64,000 nucleotides of DNA from Nyssa sinensis (Eukaryota; Streptophyta; Magnoliopsida; Cornales; Nyssaceae): positions 31,752,239 through 31,816,238 of the forward strand of contig CM018052.1 in the NCBI GenBank assembly GCA_008638375.1, written 5' to 3'. Shown piece by piece: positions 33,318 through 46,015 of the stretch; position 1 is the first letter of the stretch, and each line of letters opens with the position of its first letter. A program made the translations under genes and the position numbers. A model generated the notes under the pieces. That model saw nothing but the letters and a program-made list of their open reading frames with translations, did no database searches and was not told where the DNA came from.

Positions 33318-33765
33318 ACTATTTTTCCCATTTAATTTTCATTTATACAAGCTGGATCCCATATACATCAAGGAAGGAAAAAAAAGAAAAAGAAAAAGAA
33401 AAAGAAAAGAAAGCATCTTTAATCAAAACTATTGGCAGACCGTGACCATACGTAGGATCCGGTGGTCCTTCTTCTTTTCCACTCACAGATAATGAAAAGT
33501 GGAAAAGGACGAAGCTTTGTTCAACCAATCCGGTTGAGTAAAATATAAAGCAAGCAGTTCATGATTAAAGTTAATTAAGTGGAAGATACATACCAATTAC
33601 CAATCAGAATCAGAATCAGAATCAGAATCAGAATCAGAATCAGGCGACTGTACTCGATGAAACTGGCTCAGAAGCAGACCAACATTCCCTTTTATTGTCC
33701 TCCTCCAGCCTCTGATCTTCAGCTAAACTCCTTTTAATATTATCCCATCACAGTATGTGTGTGTG

Positions 33766-33797
<32 letters not shown>

Positions 33798-34923
33798 GAC
33801 CTTAGAATGAAATAAGAAGATGAGAGGAAATTTCAACGAAAGTTGTAACACGAGATGTAATCTTTTTAGTCAAACAGCATTGGCCAATTAGATTTATTGG
33901 ACGGCCAAGAAAATGAAATGTCAATTTCAGAGTGCCGTTTGGAATGGGCCTGTTTTCTTTTTATATTGCTTGTATAGAAGTCGGGAAAACTTGGTAAACC
34001 AATGTTGAGGTTCAAATTACTGAGAATGCCATTTTACCACAAATCAGGCAACTGCTTGAAGGTTCTTTGCATCAGTGAAAAATGCACAATAGTTTTCAAA
34101 CTAAAATCCCAAGAAAATGGGACAGTAAGTGTAGAAAAAGTGGGGGAATGTGCCATTTTTTATTTAATAAAATAATTTATTTACATTGTATACATATTAT
34201 AATAAAATATTTGTATTGATAAAATTTATGAGACAAATTTAGAGTCCACATATTATAAATGGATGATTTAGGTGCATTGAGTGAGACTCATGTACAAGAA
34301 GATAAATCATCAATCATTATAATCTAAAATTTTATTCAGATTCTGTGATAGACAGGGCATTTTATCCAAAAAAAATGTAGCATATTAGTTTCTATGAGAT
34401 TTGATGACTTATCTCAATCATTTGATTAGAAGACTCAAGGCTAGCATATTAGTGTATTTGAGATGCATAAAATAAGATTGCTAATAAGATCATATCATTT
34501 ATTACAGTCAACTTTGATATATTTCTTATCATTACTAAAACAAATAACTCTTAACCAAGGGTAATGAACTCTACTTTTGGTTTTAATTACTTTAATTTAT
34601 CCAAGTGTGAGACTTTAAGTTGATATGGAATCTAACGACCATGAAACATATATTCTGAATCTGGAATCTACATGGCTTGATCAATTTAATTTGATTTAGT
34701 TTGATCATAGGAATTGGGTCCAAGTATTTTGGAAAACTGTTTTCCTATAATATTATTAAATAAATATTTATTTTGTGAAAATAAATTTTCAGTTTTTTAG
34801 AGTGTGATCAAATGAGATAAATCATGAAATTAAATTAATTGAAAAATTAGAAAATGAGTCGATAGTAATTTATTTAATTTCAAATGCTAATTTATATGGA
34901 AGGACTTATTTTTAGATATTTAG
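33318..34923. other. Duplicated gene-free stretch, copy B
   Basis: Matches 14193-15618 and 47361-48890. No gene recognised; contains the hexanucleotide repeat at 33601-33645 and GT/TA runs at 33757-33796. Confidence 0.6.
33601..33645. repeat. (ATCAGA)n hexanucleotide repeat
   Basis: About seven ATCAGA units here, against about three in copy A (near 14490) and four in copy C (near 47680). Confidence 0.88.
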
Positions 34924-35172
34924 TAGGGCTAGTAATATTGGACACGACCGGCGATCACGACTCAAAAATGACAAGAACTTAGTTGGTTTCGAGTTGGGTT
35001 TAATCGTGTTCGGATCAAAATCGAGTCAGATATAATTACTATTCATGTCGTGTTCAAGTTGACCTGGTGGACCCGTTTATTAAAACGTATTACATGACCC
35101 GTGACCCAAAAATAACACATTTAACCTATTAACCTAAAATTGACACGATTAATACGATTATATATGTGTTTA
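34924..35172. mobile_element. hAT-like MITE, copy B (truncated)
   Basis: The left ~250 bp of the element at 15619/48891, starting TAGGGCTAGTAATATTGG. Homology stops at GTGTTT (35172), marking the right breakpoint of segment copy B. Confidence 0.7.
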
Positions 35173-35184
35173 CTACAAAGTCAT

Positions 35185-35290
35185 TAATCCAAGACCAAGA
35201 AAATGAGGAAAAACTTATACAAAAAGTATAGCCACTAAGCTACAAGAACTTTTGTGCTATATAACCCACATGATATATATATATATATAA
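35185..35290 (+). repeat. Fragment of the 23-kb LTR family
   Basis: AAGACCAAGAAAATGAGG...TTTTGTGCTATATAACCCACATG matches about 23335-23440 with small changes. It sits between the broken hAT-like MITE and the pararetrovirus remnant. Confidence 0.65.
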
Positions 35291-35879
35291 GGATCCATTT
35301 CTGTTGAGAAAAACTACGTTCTTCATGGAGAAGGTAGTGATCAGCAGTATGGCGAATTTGGCAATGAATGATCCCCTTCTTTTTAGTCGTGATTCTTTAA
35401 ATTATGTCTAGTTTACTCTTCTCTTTCTGTTTATTCGTATCTTTTCTTTATCTCTCCTCCTTAGTTGACTCTTCACCTCCCCGGAAGTCCATAGACCACC
35501 TAGACTGCGTAAGTCCCCTTTAGCTAAGAGTGCGTATAGGGCAGAGAGTCTTCAGAGTCCTTAATGGCTTGGAACAGGCATGTCAGACCCTCATTTAGGA
35601 AGAAGATAATGAACAGTACACCTAAACAGTAAAAAGAATAGTAAATTCTACGTAATTTAATCAATTATTTCTAAAATGAATAGATTATTCAGATCCAATT
35701 CAACTGTTTTTTCTTTTTCCCTTTCCTCTATCCCAAACATAATTAATAGTGAAGACTACCAAATAAACCAAGATAGTCAACCACTTAGAAACTAGAACAT
35801 TCTTAAGGTTCCCATAAGTCAAATCTACCAAGTATCTTCTTGGTTAGGATCTCATTCATTTTCCAGTAACCTTAACGTA

Positions 35880-36350
35880 AAAACAATAGAACAAATATAT
35901 GCTCTTAATAAAGATCAAGTAAAATGCCAGTTAATTAACCAATCAACTGTAAGTGGCCACATTAAAAAGGGATATAATTTCCTTCACATAGGGTTAGTCC
36001 AAGTAGGCATTAACCCTCTAATTCGACGAGGTCTAAATGCTTCAGTTCTCTTAGCCCTTAGAGATGTCAGATATATATATCAGTTTTCCTGCCAGTCTCT
36101 TAGGATTAATGGAATCACCCCTTCATCAAGGACCAATCCACTTTGACTGTTTCCCGGACTTCACAGTTAGCTTTTACGACCCACATTTTTTAAAGACCCT
36201 TACACTCCACATCCAAACTTCTGGCACAAATATGCTGGAAGGAACAAGACAGTTAGCTTTAGTCTATCGCATATATTATAAATGCTTTAAGACTAATTTG
36301 AATGTTTTAGTAGTAAACAAAAGTCCTAAAAATAAAACTATCATTATCTA
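35880..36350 (+). pseudogene. Pararetroviral movement-protein domain (broken)
   Basis: Similar to 30K-type movement proteins of Caulimoviridae, which open plasmodesmata. Short recognisable words occur in two frames separated by a shift near 36060, the second frame open at 36064-36351. The rest of the domain decays with stops after 36351. Described only as a degraded remnant. Confidence 0.6.
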
Positions 36351-37493
36351 GTCATATTCTGAAGGAGCCAACATCCAGGTTCCAAAATCCATCCAATGAT
36401 TAGATGTAACCCTTCCCTCTTCATGGATTATTGAAAATGAAAATCACTCCATACCCAGAAACACAGAAACCAATGTTGACCTTATTCAACAGTTCTATGA
36501 TGGATCTGTTAGGATCAGTTTCGATGAACAGAGATTTAGGTCTTTAAATCCTAGTACTACTCTTAGTTAGACCGGATCTGAAAAGTTAATACCTAGACAA
36601 AGACGAGATGTAAACTTGGATCTTCAAGGTCTAAAGTTAAAATCTCAAATGAACACTCCTTGCTATACATCACAGTCACAAATCCTAGAAAATGATGACG
36701 AGACAGTCATGTCTCCTAGTCCCACAAACTTTGAGACCCAAGAAACTCACCATGAACTCAATACACTCAGTAAAGAATTCATTATAGACTCAGTTACCCT
36801 AAACGCAGATTTTGCTTTTGAGGCTAATAAAACAAAAAGAGAACAGTATAGAGCTAGTCACACTAAATAACAAAAGTTAGATATTTACACTAAATGGAGA
36901 GAATTCATGCATGAACATCATGAAAACATCCCATTTTTTAGTTATGTAGAAAACCACTATGAACAACACTTCAAGTTCCATACTATCACCAAAGTTAAAT
37001 GGATTAAGGAAGATAAACCATAATCCAATCAAGTCATCCGCCAATAGGAACAATTTTAGTCCAACACTTAGGTTCAGAAGTAGTTGCTTCACCATTTAAA
37101 CGACCTCCTGCAAACAAAACGTCTAGGAAAATAGTTTAACAGAACAACTACACTAACCAATGCCTAATAACAATTGGAACCCAGTTAGATAAAATTGAAA
37201 AAAATAATCGACAACAAACAGCCTACCCTTTTTTCGGCCTTCTATACAGTTAGAAAAACCTTTAATCAACTTACCTGAAGTAAAACTTTCTCAAAAACCC
37301 CAACCTAAACCAACAACGGCTTTAGCACAGGTCAATAAGATGCTCCAAGATTTAGTTCTACCAGCCAAGGAAGAACCCTCTAGTTACTCCAAAACCGTAG
37401 TAACTGTAAAAAAAAATAGATGCTGCATCCAGTGCTGATTCATCAACCGATGATGAGGATGCATTATAAACCCAATATAAAGAACTAAACCAG
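36351..37493 (+). pseudogene. Pararetroviral polyprotein linker (broken)
   Basis: Remnant coding sequence between the movement-protein and capsid-type domains; one stretch open at 36616-36870, then several stops. An acidic Ser/Thr/Asp-rich patch sits just before the capsid-type domain (about 37410-37460). Confidence 0.5.
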
Positions 37494-38705
37494 TTGCAAG
37501 ATCAACTTCAAGGACTTACAATTAACAAATTTCATCATCCTAAAATCCATCCTACCAGTATCACAAACAATAGATACAGTCGTCCAACCCCTCCTGATCT
37601 CCAATATGAAGAAAGACTATTCCATAGTCAATTTTCAGTCGGTTTTGATCGCCTCTATGAATGGAATATAGATGGCCATTCAGAACAAGAAATATTAAAT
37701 AAACTAAGTCATATGGCAATGACTGCTAACTTCTACCTTGCGAAGAATAGCAATACTCATAGTGACGTTGTAAAACTATTAGTTCTAGGATTCACAGGCA
37801 AACTTCTCACTTGGTGGGAAAAACATCTCACAGAAGAAACCCGAGAAGCTATAATTCACGCAGTCAAACGAGACCCTAACAGTAACCCAGTATTCGATGA
37901 AACAATAGGTCAAGGAGTACCAGATGGAGTCAACACGCTCATTTATACAATCACTAAACATTTCATAGGAACTCCTAGTCACGTAACCGCTAGGATCTAT
38001 GACCAGTTAAGTAATCTTAGATGTCCTACTCTCAATGATTTTGAATGGTATGCAGATGTCTTCTGCTCAAGAGTCATGCTTAGAGATGATAATGACTCAC
38101 CTTTTTGGAAAGAAAAGTTCATTAATGGTCTTCTCAGTCTTTTTGTCCATAAGATTAGAGAAGTCCTTAGTAAAGATAACGGAGTAATAGACTACCTTAG
38201 TTTAACATACGGCGATATCATTTGCATAGTTCGCAGAGAAGGTATGCAGATGTGCATTGACATGAAAATTAGTAACCAAGCCTCTAGGAACAAGAAAAGA
38301 GCCAAGTATGAACTTGGTAATTTCTGTGTCCAGTACGGATTACCCTTAGTAGCACCATCAAAACGACGATCACATCGTCATGACAATCACCATAGACACC
38401 ATAAAACCTGTGACAGTCACTACCAAAACTATCACCACCATCACAAACATTGGAAAAGCCACCACCAAGGTGAGCATAGTAGCAAACAAACACGCCATTA
38501 TAAAACAAATTATAGGAACAAAGCTTCTACTAGAAAAAACACGACTCGCAAGGCAACATCTACTGATGTTTGTTTTAAGTGCGAAAAATCAGGTCATTTC
38601 CAGTCAGAATGTAGAGTTAAACAATTAATCAATGCCCTTCATGTGAATCCTCCAGTCCTCCATCTTACAGTTCAAACGATCGTGAAAATGAAATTGAACA
38701 GTTAA
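37494..38705 (+). pseudogene. Pararetroviral capsid-type domain with zinc knuckle
   Basis: The longest open stretch of the remnant (403 codons). The first ~270 residues match the capsid/gag-like part of plant pararetroviral polyproteins, followed by a strongly basic His/Lys/Arg-rich region (residues ~285-360) and a CCHC knuckle (C-x2-C-x4-H-x4-C, near residue 362-375), the usual nucleic-acid-binding end. It is open only because it survived by chance between broken neighbours. The assigned start is simply the first ATG-like codon of the open stretch and is probably not a real start. Confidence 0.65.
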
Positions 38706-39299
38706 ACCAGTCCTTCGACCATAGGTCAAACTATCAATCAGATAGTCCTCATATTAAGTTAGGATGTATTGACAATTGTAATAGTAATTGTTACAAAACA
38801 GTTAATGTTTTAAGCAAACAAGAAGAACTTCTACTCGATTTAATTAATAACGTAGAAGACCCTACAGTTAAATCCCAATATTTGAACCAATTCAAATCAA
38901 CTCTAGAAAACAAAGAAGCTACGAAACCTCCAGTTATCCCTCTTAATCCTCCAATACAATTTAATAAGATTTTCGATCGATTTACTAGCAAATCGAAACC
39001 AGTTACTATTTAAGACCTTCAACAGGAAATAAACCAAACCAAACAAGAAATTTCAAAATTAAAATAATTAGTTCACACACTCAGTCAAAATTTAACAACC
39101 CTTAGAATCGATCATGATTCCTTGGCACTAGAAGTTAATAATCATCCTCCTCCTCTTATACCCATCCAACAACTTACAGATGATAAAGTTGAACCAATCA
39201 ATAACATCATTGTTTCCCATGAGCTCCTCTACCAGTCAAAACGATTAGACATAGTTCTTGGAAGCAATCACTAGGATTGATTTCTAAAAATGGCGATGC

Positions 39300-39985
39300 C
39301 TAGTCAAGATCATAATTTGTGACGAGTTTGAAACAGAGACAATAGCTCTCATTGACTTTGGTGCAGATCTCAACTGCATCCAAAAAGGAATCATCCCCAC
39401 TAAGTTCTTCAAAAAAACCCGTGAACGATTAAAATTCACTAATGGCAGTTCCATGCAAATACAGTACAAATTATCCAACACACACGTATGCTAGGATAAA
39501 GTATGCTTTAAAACCCCTTTCGTTTTAGTTAAAAACATGTTTGACAAAGTTATCTTAGATAACCCTTTTATGTGTTTATTATATCCTTTCACTACCGACA
39601 ATGAAGGAATAACCACTAAACCTTTAGGACTAAACCTTTAGGCCAAACAGTTAAATTTAAATTCATTCGAAATCCACAGTCTAGAGAAATTAATTCTCTA
39701 CAGAATCTATCTATCAGTCGCTCAATTAATCTTTTCTCCAAGAAAAAGTCCCATATTGGCTTTCTTTTAGAAGAAATCCAGTTTAAACAAGTTGAACAAC
39801 AGTTACTCAACCCAACACTCCAACAACAAATTAGTCAATTTGAAACACTACTCAGGCAAGAAGTATGTTCTGAGTTACCTACAACATTTTGGCATAGGAA
39901 ACAACATATTGTCTGACTTCCTTATGTTAAAGATTTTAGTGAACGCAATATCCCTACCTAAGTCAGACCTATCTAAAAGTGTCAT
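39300..39985 (+). pseudogene. Pararetroviral protease and N-terminus of RT (broken)
   Basis: Retropepsin-like stretch near 39345-39375 in which the active-site Asp-Ser/Thr-Gly reads Asp-Phe-Gly, followed by a NPF-type segment near 39560 and the pre-RT region. The first RT residues appear near 39880-39960, with stops, and the sequence is then replaced by an antisense Copia fragment at about 39975. No catalytic RT motif remains. Confidence 0.6.
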
Positions 39986-40510
39986 GTTTTTCCTTTCTAC
40001 TACATCATTCTGTTAAGGCATGCCAGGTGCAGACAACTGGGATAAAATCCCATTATCCAACAAATGTTGATTGAAGTTACTGGAGAGATATTCCCCACCT
40101 CGATCAGATCAAAGTGATTTTATGCTCCTATCTTATTGCTTTTTCACTTCTGCCCAAAACTCTTTGAACTTTTCAAAGGCTTTTGACTTGTGGTGCAATA
40201 GATAGACATAACCATATTTAGAGTAATCATCAGTAAAAGTGATAAAATACTCATAGCTCCCTCTAGCCCTAATATTTAAGGGTCCACATACATCAGTATG
40301 GATTAACTCTAATACTTCTTTGGCCTTGTTTCCCTTTAAAGCAAAGGATCTTCTGGTCATCTTTCCCTCCAAATAAGATATACAAACTAGCAGTGGTTCA
40401 ACAACCAAGGAAGATAAAGTACCCTCATTTACCAATTTATTAATCCTATCCAGATTAATATGACAGCCTCAAGTGCCAAAAAATAAGTTGAATTAGTAGA
40501 AGAAACTTTT
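39975..40510 (-). pseudogene. Copia integrase fragment
   Basis: Minus-strand Copia integrase piece: pre-integrase region, first core Asp (IHTDVCGPL near 40330), TFTDDYSKYGYVYL near 40220, second core Asp (SDRGGEY near 40100) and Glu (VVERKN near 40010), with stops. It has no LTRs and abuts the pararetrovirus remnant head on. It is a different family from the other two Copia elements in the window. Confidence 0.8.
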
Positions 40511-40666
40511 TTTTTAAGTGGTAAAGTTTGTGATGGTTCATTCTTTTCGGTGTCATGTATCTCATACATCTTAGGAGTAATCAAATAAAGATCATTAACT
40601 ATTGTGCCAAAGCATATAAAAGAACTATTATGTTTAATAATAACATTTACTACTTTTTCTCAACTA

Positions 40667-40860
40667 CGGGTCCATACCCAACCTTCCTATCAAAACACGT
40701 ACTTCCAGACACTTACTTTACTTTAACGTGGGTCGCATACCCCGCCTTCACATCCGGTCATGTACTTTCATAACATTTACTTAATGTTATTACAGGTCCC
40801 ATATCCCGCCTTCAAAATACTTAGTTTATGTTAATGCGGGTCCCATACCCCGTCTTCAGA
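40667..40860. repeat. Short tandem repeat, GGTCCCATACCCCGCCTTC units
   Basis: Four diverged copies of a GGGTC(C)CATACCC(C)GCCTTC core near 40667, 40730, 40795 and 40840, separated by TACTTA...ATGTTAAT-type spacers (about 63, 65 and 44 bp). Confidence 0.65.
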
Positions 40861-40869
40861 ACACTTCAT

Positions 40870-43430
40870 GTTAATAAGAGAAGGTGGTTAACAGTGCATG
40901 AAGGATGATTATAACCAATGTTTGTCCTGCTGTACGTTCCACGAACTACATGTAACTAAAAAATTGTTATGCTTCCCAAGATTCCCTCAGGATGCAGTAG
41001 TTATGTTCGCCAACATTATGCATTCTTGACTTGTCCCATCATTTGACATTATGGCTCTTGATTTATTCCATCATCTTACTTGATATATTTCTAGGCATGT
41101 GGCAGTTCAAATTGTTCAGTTTATACATAGAGGCAAAATTTCTTAAATAGAAAAAGTGCATTGTGCACGACTAAAATTCTCGTGACCTTTTAAAGATTCT
41201 ATACTAATGTATTCTCTTGGTGACATTTACTTGTCGTGGTGCTAAACTATTATTGTGTAGTTAGTGGTTGCGTTATGCCTGGGTTCCGAATGACACATCC
41301 ATTTCGATTCATTTAGTTATAAAGTTCCAGTCAACAATATATTGAAGTGAATATTGTAAGAAGGTCTTTCTAAAGAAGGAAGTGAAGTTCTCTGTTGGTT
41401 TATCTATCTATGCAAAATTACTTCAAATTTTTGGGAAAAAATGATGTCTGAAATAGACACTTAAAGATTTAAAGGAGTCATTTAGAGATTACAGGAAATC
41501 ATTCTTTGACTAAGTTACTTTCAGAGTCTCCCTTAGTATTTGAAAATGTACATTACACTCTAATAAATTAGTTTCAACGTAATAAAAACATTACCTTTCG
41601 TTTCAGGCTAGATCGAGTTTTTACAAATCTTACAATTTTGATGGAGAGAGCTACTGGACATCACAAGAAAGGGATTTCAAGCATTTGTTGCTGCATCTAA
41701 AAATTGTTAAGATTGCTGGCTTCACTGGAGTTTTTTGTGAACTTGCAGTTGCACTCGTACAATTTCTACTTGAGAATGCACCAGTACTAGAGAAGATGGT
41801 TCTCAACACAAAAATAGTTGGCTTCACCCGATACTCAACATCTAGTGTATCTCCAGAGATTCTCCTAGTGTTTCAAAAATTGTTAAGCTTTCCAAGTGCC
41901 TCTCCGCAAGCGGTAATTACGTTCCCTGACATTAACATCACATAGACAGTTCCATTCCTCCACTAATCTCGGTGATTTTTTTATATAGCATGCAATAGTT
42001 TTATGGGGATGTTGTTATATGTATATTTTGCGGTTGAATTTCTCGAACAGCAAGTCTTGTGTGGGTGACGATTATAGTTAGAATTTGCTCAAGCTTTTGA
42101 AACTTATCATCATTATGTTCTCAAGTTGAAAAACTTGCTTTCAATACTCTTGCTTTTTGATTGTTCTGTTATGTTGTGGTTATGTTCTAATTTAGCCATT
42201 TCATTAGGTCCTAACCACATTGTAATAAATTCTGAAAAGTTTTTGGTATCACATTGTTTTCTTTTCCCCACTTTTTGTGTAATTAGTGATTCATTTAGCG
42301 ACTACTGAGCAACAATAAAACAAAATATTACACGTTTGGGGGTAACCTTCCAATAAGATCACCAGAGATCTGAGGCGTAAGCTAAAAGCCTCTGCTAGTA
42401 TAAGATACAGACTACCTAACCTTTTAACATAATTTACACAGTTCAAGTCTAATTGCATACATAAAGGCAGAATAGGAAGAGCAGAAATAAGGCATTATGC
42501 TGGGGGACTTCAAGCAGCTGCTAAGGACCAGGAATGAAGATCATGTTGGACTGTGTACACTCCTGTGGACTTGGCCAACAAGAGGGTGAACCCATCCTTT
42601 CGTCGTCTTCTTTTTTTTTATTTTAACCTAATTCCTTGTCGTGTGGGACAAGAAAATGCCCTTCCTTTCTGATCAAATCGTATCACTAAACGATTTTGTT
42701 ATCATACAGATGGATTGAAAGAGTACCCCTGACAGTTCCCAGAACATAGCCAACATTTTTCTATTTGGAACTTCTCGTTTTCTACTTGACGTATTCCTTG
42801 CTCAATCCTTTCAACTCTGATATACATTGACACTCCAAACTCTTTCTTGTAGATTCCTAAGTTATCTGGTACACCACATAATCATGAGAAATTGTTTATG
42901 TCTCGAATAAGTTTATTACCTTTGGGCTTATTGTCCCAGACTGAAATTTATTTTCTTTTTAGTTTTAGTAAAAGGCAGGTCTTTCAGTGGGAAATACATT
43001 TGTATTTTTGTACCAGTTTAGAAGCCACATAAAACTGTACTTCAGAGATCACTTGTCCAAATTTGTATAGAGGAAACAGAGAGAATTATTTATTGAAGAA
43101 GAGCCAAGTCTGATATTGCCAATGTGGAGACTCTAGTTGGGTATTGGATAAAAGGGTGACAATTAAACGATTGAAAACTTACACTCAATGGCTTTTAAGC
43201 TTTTTTTCTGAACACTTAAGACTATGAATTCATAGGAATTTTGAGGCTGACTTTATGTGAACTTGATCTGCCTCCAAAGTTGAAAGGTTTGTAAGGTTGA
43301 TGTCATGCATGCTGGCATTGATCAACACGCTGTTTTCTAACTGCTGCAAGTTTTTTAAAATTTTTTAATCTAAAAATCTCTGCTAGAAACTTTAAAAAGT
43401 TGAAGGTGTTGAGAGGAGGGGGAATTTAGG
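40870..43430 (+). pseudogene. F-box/FBD gene, copy 4 (3' half)
   Basis: Collinear, in opposite orientation, with 59290-57000 of copy 7: late intron, FBD exon and downstream sequence. It has no F-box or LRR exons. The FBD exon (41607-41912) is open; the rest, including the conserved stretch at 42560-42900, appears to be intron or 3' flank. Confidence 0.75.
41607..41912 (+). pseudogene. Intact FBD-domain exon in copy 4
   Basis: 306-nt exon (102 codons) after a TTTCGTTTCAG acceptor and before a GTAATT donor, fully open. It encodes most of an FBD domain, a short domain of plant F-box proteins: SYNFDGESYWTSQERDF, HLKIVKIAGF, LVQFLLENAPVLEKMV. The equivalent exon of copy 7 has a frameshift, so this is the best FBD sequence in the window. 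Without upstream exons it cannot be a full gene. Confidence 0.78.
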
Positions 43431-44380
43431 GCCGTTTCTAACATTCAGCCATGTAATCGCTTTATGCCTAAATTTTCTATCTCTGTATTATAATTCAAAG
43501 TACAAAAAAATAAAAAAAAAGGACCAAACTCCTAAGAATCTACCCTTGAAGATCTAATCCTCAAAGGTGAATCCTTGTTGGTTTTGTTGCATGTGCTGGC
43601 CTTTCACCACATGCAGCTTTAACTGCAGAGTTGTGTAGCAACGGAAAGTGAAATCCACATCTAGATTTGTGCAAGTCCATCACTAAAGACTCGTCCTACT
43701 AATATACTATGCTAGCATGGGAGACACTAGTCCCAAAACTCGAATGGGGAACTTTAGAATCAATATCTAATAGCTTTTTTAGTTAATTGTTAATTGAGCT
43801 AACCCTTGTTATTCCAAAATAAAAGTTTAAAGTACTCCACAAATGCGGCCCACCCATAGAGACAGGAGTAAAAAAAAATGTATTATTTTTCTTTTTTATT
43901 ATTATCTATTTAGATTGAAAGAAAACACATGAATGGTTATTTTTATATCCGAATTTATATTATAGTAAATTTTATTACTAGAGAATTAACTCAATTGTTC
44001 AATTATGCAAAACTCTACCGTTAAAATTGTATTTAATATATATATCTTATATTGGAATGCTATAATAATTTTATATATATTACAAATATATATTTATATG
44101 AAACATTTAAAACATTTACACATAATTTATAATATTAATAATAAATTAAATTTTTTACATTAATATTTTAAATAAAATGTTTCGTTTAAAATTATTACTT
44201 TGTCGTTTTAAATTTCAAATTGTCTCAAGTTGATTGGGGAGTTACTGTGATATTTTTTTTTATTAATCATGCTCCAACTCTTTGCTCATTAGTTACATTA
44301 GGAGGGGATATTTGCATCATCGATTTTAATTGCAAAATGTCAAAGTTGAATAATGTAATATTTAGTGCTCGTTTAAATTG

Positions 44381-44465
44381 ACGATGGAAATAGGCCTTTA
44401 AGAAATAGACGTCTCAAAAATTAAAATTGGCGGTGGAAATAGGCCTTTAAGAAATAGACGTCAAT
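44381..44465. repeat. 49-bp direct repeat pair
   Basis: GATGGAAATAGGCCTTTAAG...GACGTC occurs at 44383 and again 49 bp later (GGTGGAAATAGG at 44432), identical over ~30 bp. Confidence 0.85.
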
Positions 44466-44607
44466 AATTTCAAAAACTCATTTAAAATATAAAAAATTTT
44501 AAATCAACAATGAAACCACCCATTCAAATACAGTACCTGTAGAAGGTTTTCCACTGCTCTCTACGAGCTCGCTCAAGAAATGCTCTATAATTGTGAGTAA
44601 ATTAATC

Positions 44608-44608
<1 letters not shown>

Positions 44609-44654
<46 letters not shown>
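44609..44654. repeat. (TA)n(GA)n microsatellite
   Basis: TA run passing into a GA run. Confidence 0.9.
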
Positions 44655-44658
<4 letters not shown>

Positions 44659-45099
44659 TCTATATATTAGATGATTGTATTTCTTTGATTAATATATATG
44701 ACTATATATTTATTGTATCTCTTATTATCAATGCATGGATTAATATAACTTGGTTCTTTTGATGTCGATTTGCACTTAATTGGGTCGCAGCACATGGCAT
44801 AATAACTTCTATTTTATTTTTTTGTTTAAAGAATTAACCAAACTTCAACTTAAATTTAAATTTGAATTAAAATCTTCAAAAAAATTTCTCTAACAGTAAA
44901 CTCCAATACATATAAAATTTATTTTTACTCAAATTTGAACTCAAATTTACAAAATACTATTTATAGACTCAAATTTACAATGATTACAAATTATTGAACT
45001 GTTGAAGAGAATCAGACTCAAATGATTCTTTTACTCAAATTTTAGTGTAAATTTGAATAAAATCTTGAATTATTGTTAGAGATGGCCTAAAAAAATCAT

Positions 45100-45640
45100 T
45101 ATAAAATCAAACTTCTTATAATTAATAAACATGAGAAATTAAAATTTTATTAATTATTATAATTATTAATTATTAAATTTTTTTATATTTTTATTAATCA
45201 ATAAATGTTTTTTACGTTAACTGATTTTCAATTTAAAAAAAAAAACTTCCTATATAATTTTTTAATGACATTTTACTTTTTCTTCAAAAATGCATATAGT
45301 ACTTAACTTATTACATAAAAAACTCTAAATATTCATTTTAAATAAAAAAAAAAATCGTGTTTCTAAATGTTATAATTTTTTCATTTACAGTACTTTTGAC
45401 TTTAATTATGTATAATTAATAAATATAATTATCAAGACATATCTTAAATGAGATATATATAATTATTTTATCTATTTAATAATTAATATTATAAAGAATT
45501 TTCTTGAAAAAAGTATTAATTATTATTAAGTAATATAATTATTAATTAGTCATCATAAAATCGAATTAGTTCCTTAAAAATTTATTAATTATTTAAAATT
45601 ACCATCTTATTAAATATTAATTATAAAAAGAATAAATTGT
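45100..45640. repeat. AT-rich repeat, uninterrupted copy
   Basis: Paralogue of 50960-51204 plus 53247-53510, including AATAAATGTTTTTTAC, TAAATGTTATAATTTTTTCATTTA and AATAATTAATATTATAAA words in the same order. In the other copy two elements are inserted. No coding capacity. Confidence 0.65.
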
Positions 45641-45969
45641 AATTGTCTTTGTTCCACTTTTTTCGCAAGATTAGATTTATTTGTGAACTCCATTATCAAT
45701 CCAACAGTGAATCTTATTTTTATAAAAGAGATGAACAAATACTAGTCATGAAAAGTGAGATCTTTATTCCACCTCATTCATAAAGGCGGGATTCATCACT
45801 CACAGACCAATACAATAAATGCTTTACCTCTCATATCTTCCGTTTGTTTCATAATAAAATTTTATGCGCATTTAAATTAATTTTAAATATGGTTAGAAGA
45901 GTCAACTCTAATTGTTATATCTCTCTGTATGTAGAAATGTGATTACATGTATCACGCTTGAACAACTTT

Positions 45970-46015
<46 letters not shown>

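Larger units (their letters stand above)
35291..39985 (+). mobile_element. Endogenous pararetrovirus remnant (Caulimoviridae-like)
   Basis: Order of remains: leader-like region, movement-protein domain, a linker, a capsid-type domain with CCHC knuckle, aspartic protease, and the start of reverse transcriptase. This single-polyprotein order (MP-CP-PR-RT) points to Petuvirus- or Florendovirus-like members of Caulimoviridae; which is not resolved. Many stops and frameshifts throughout, and loss of most RT and all RNase H. It cannot make virus. No LTRs, as expected for a pararetrovirus. Confidence 0.72.
43431..45095. other. AT-rich intergenic stretch
   Basis: No gene recognised. Contains a 49-bp tandem pair (44381-44465), a TA/GA microsatellite (44609-44654), and a MITE-like AT-rich area (about 44820-45090) with facing CTCTAACAGT / GTTAGAGATGG words. 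Confidence 0.5.

Noticed and set aside
40555..40773. 72-codon frame near the tandem repeat
   Set aside because: Overlaps the repeat and has no protein similarity.
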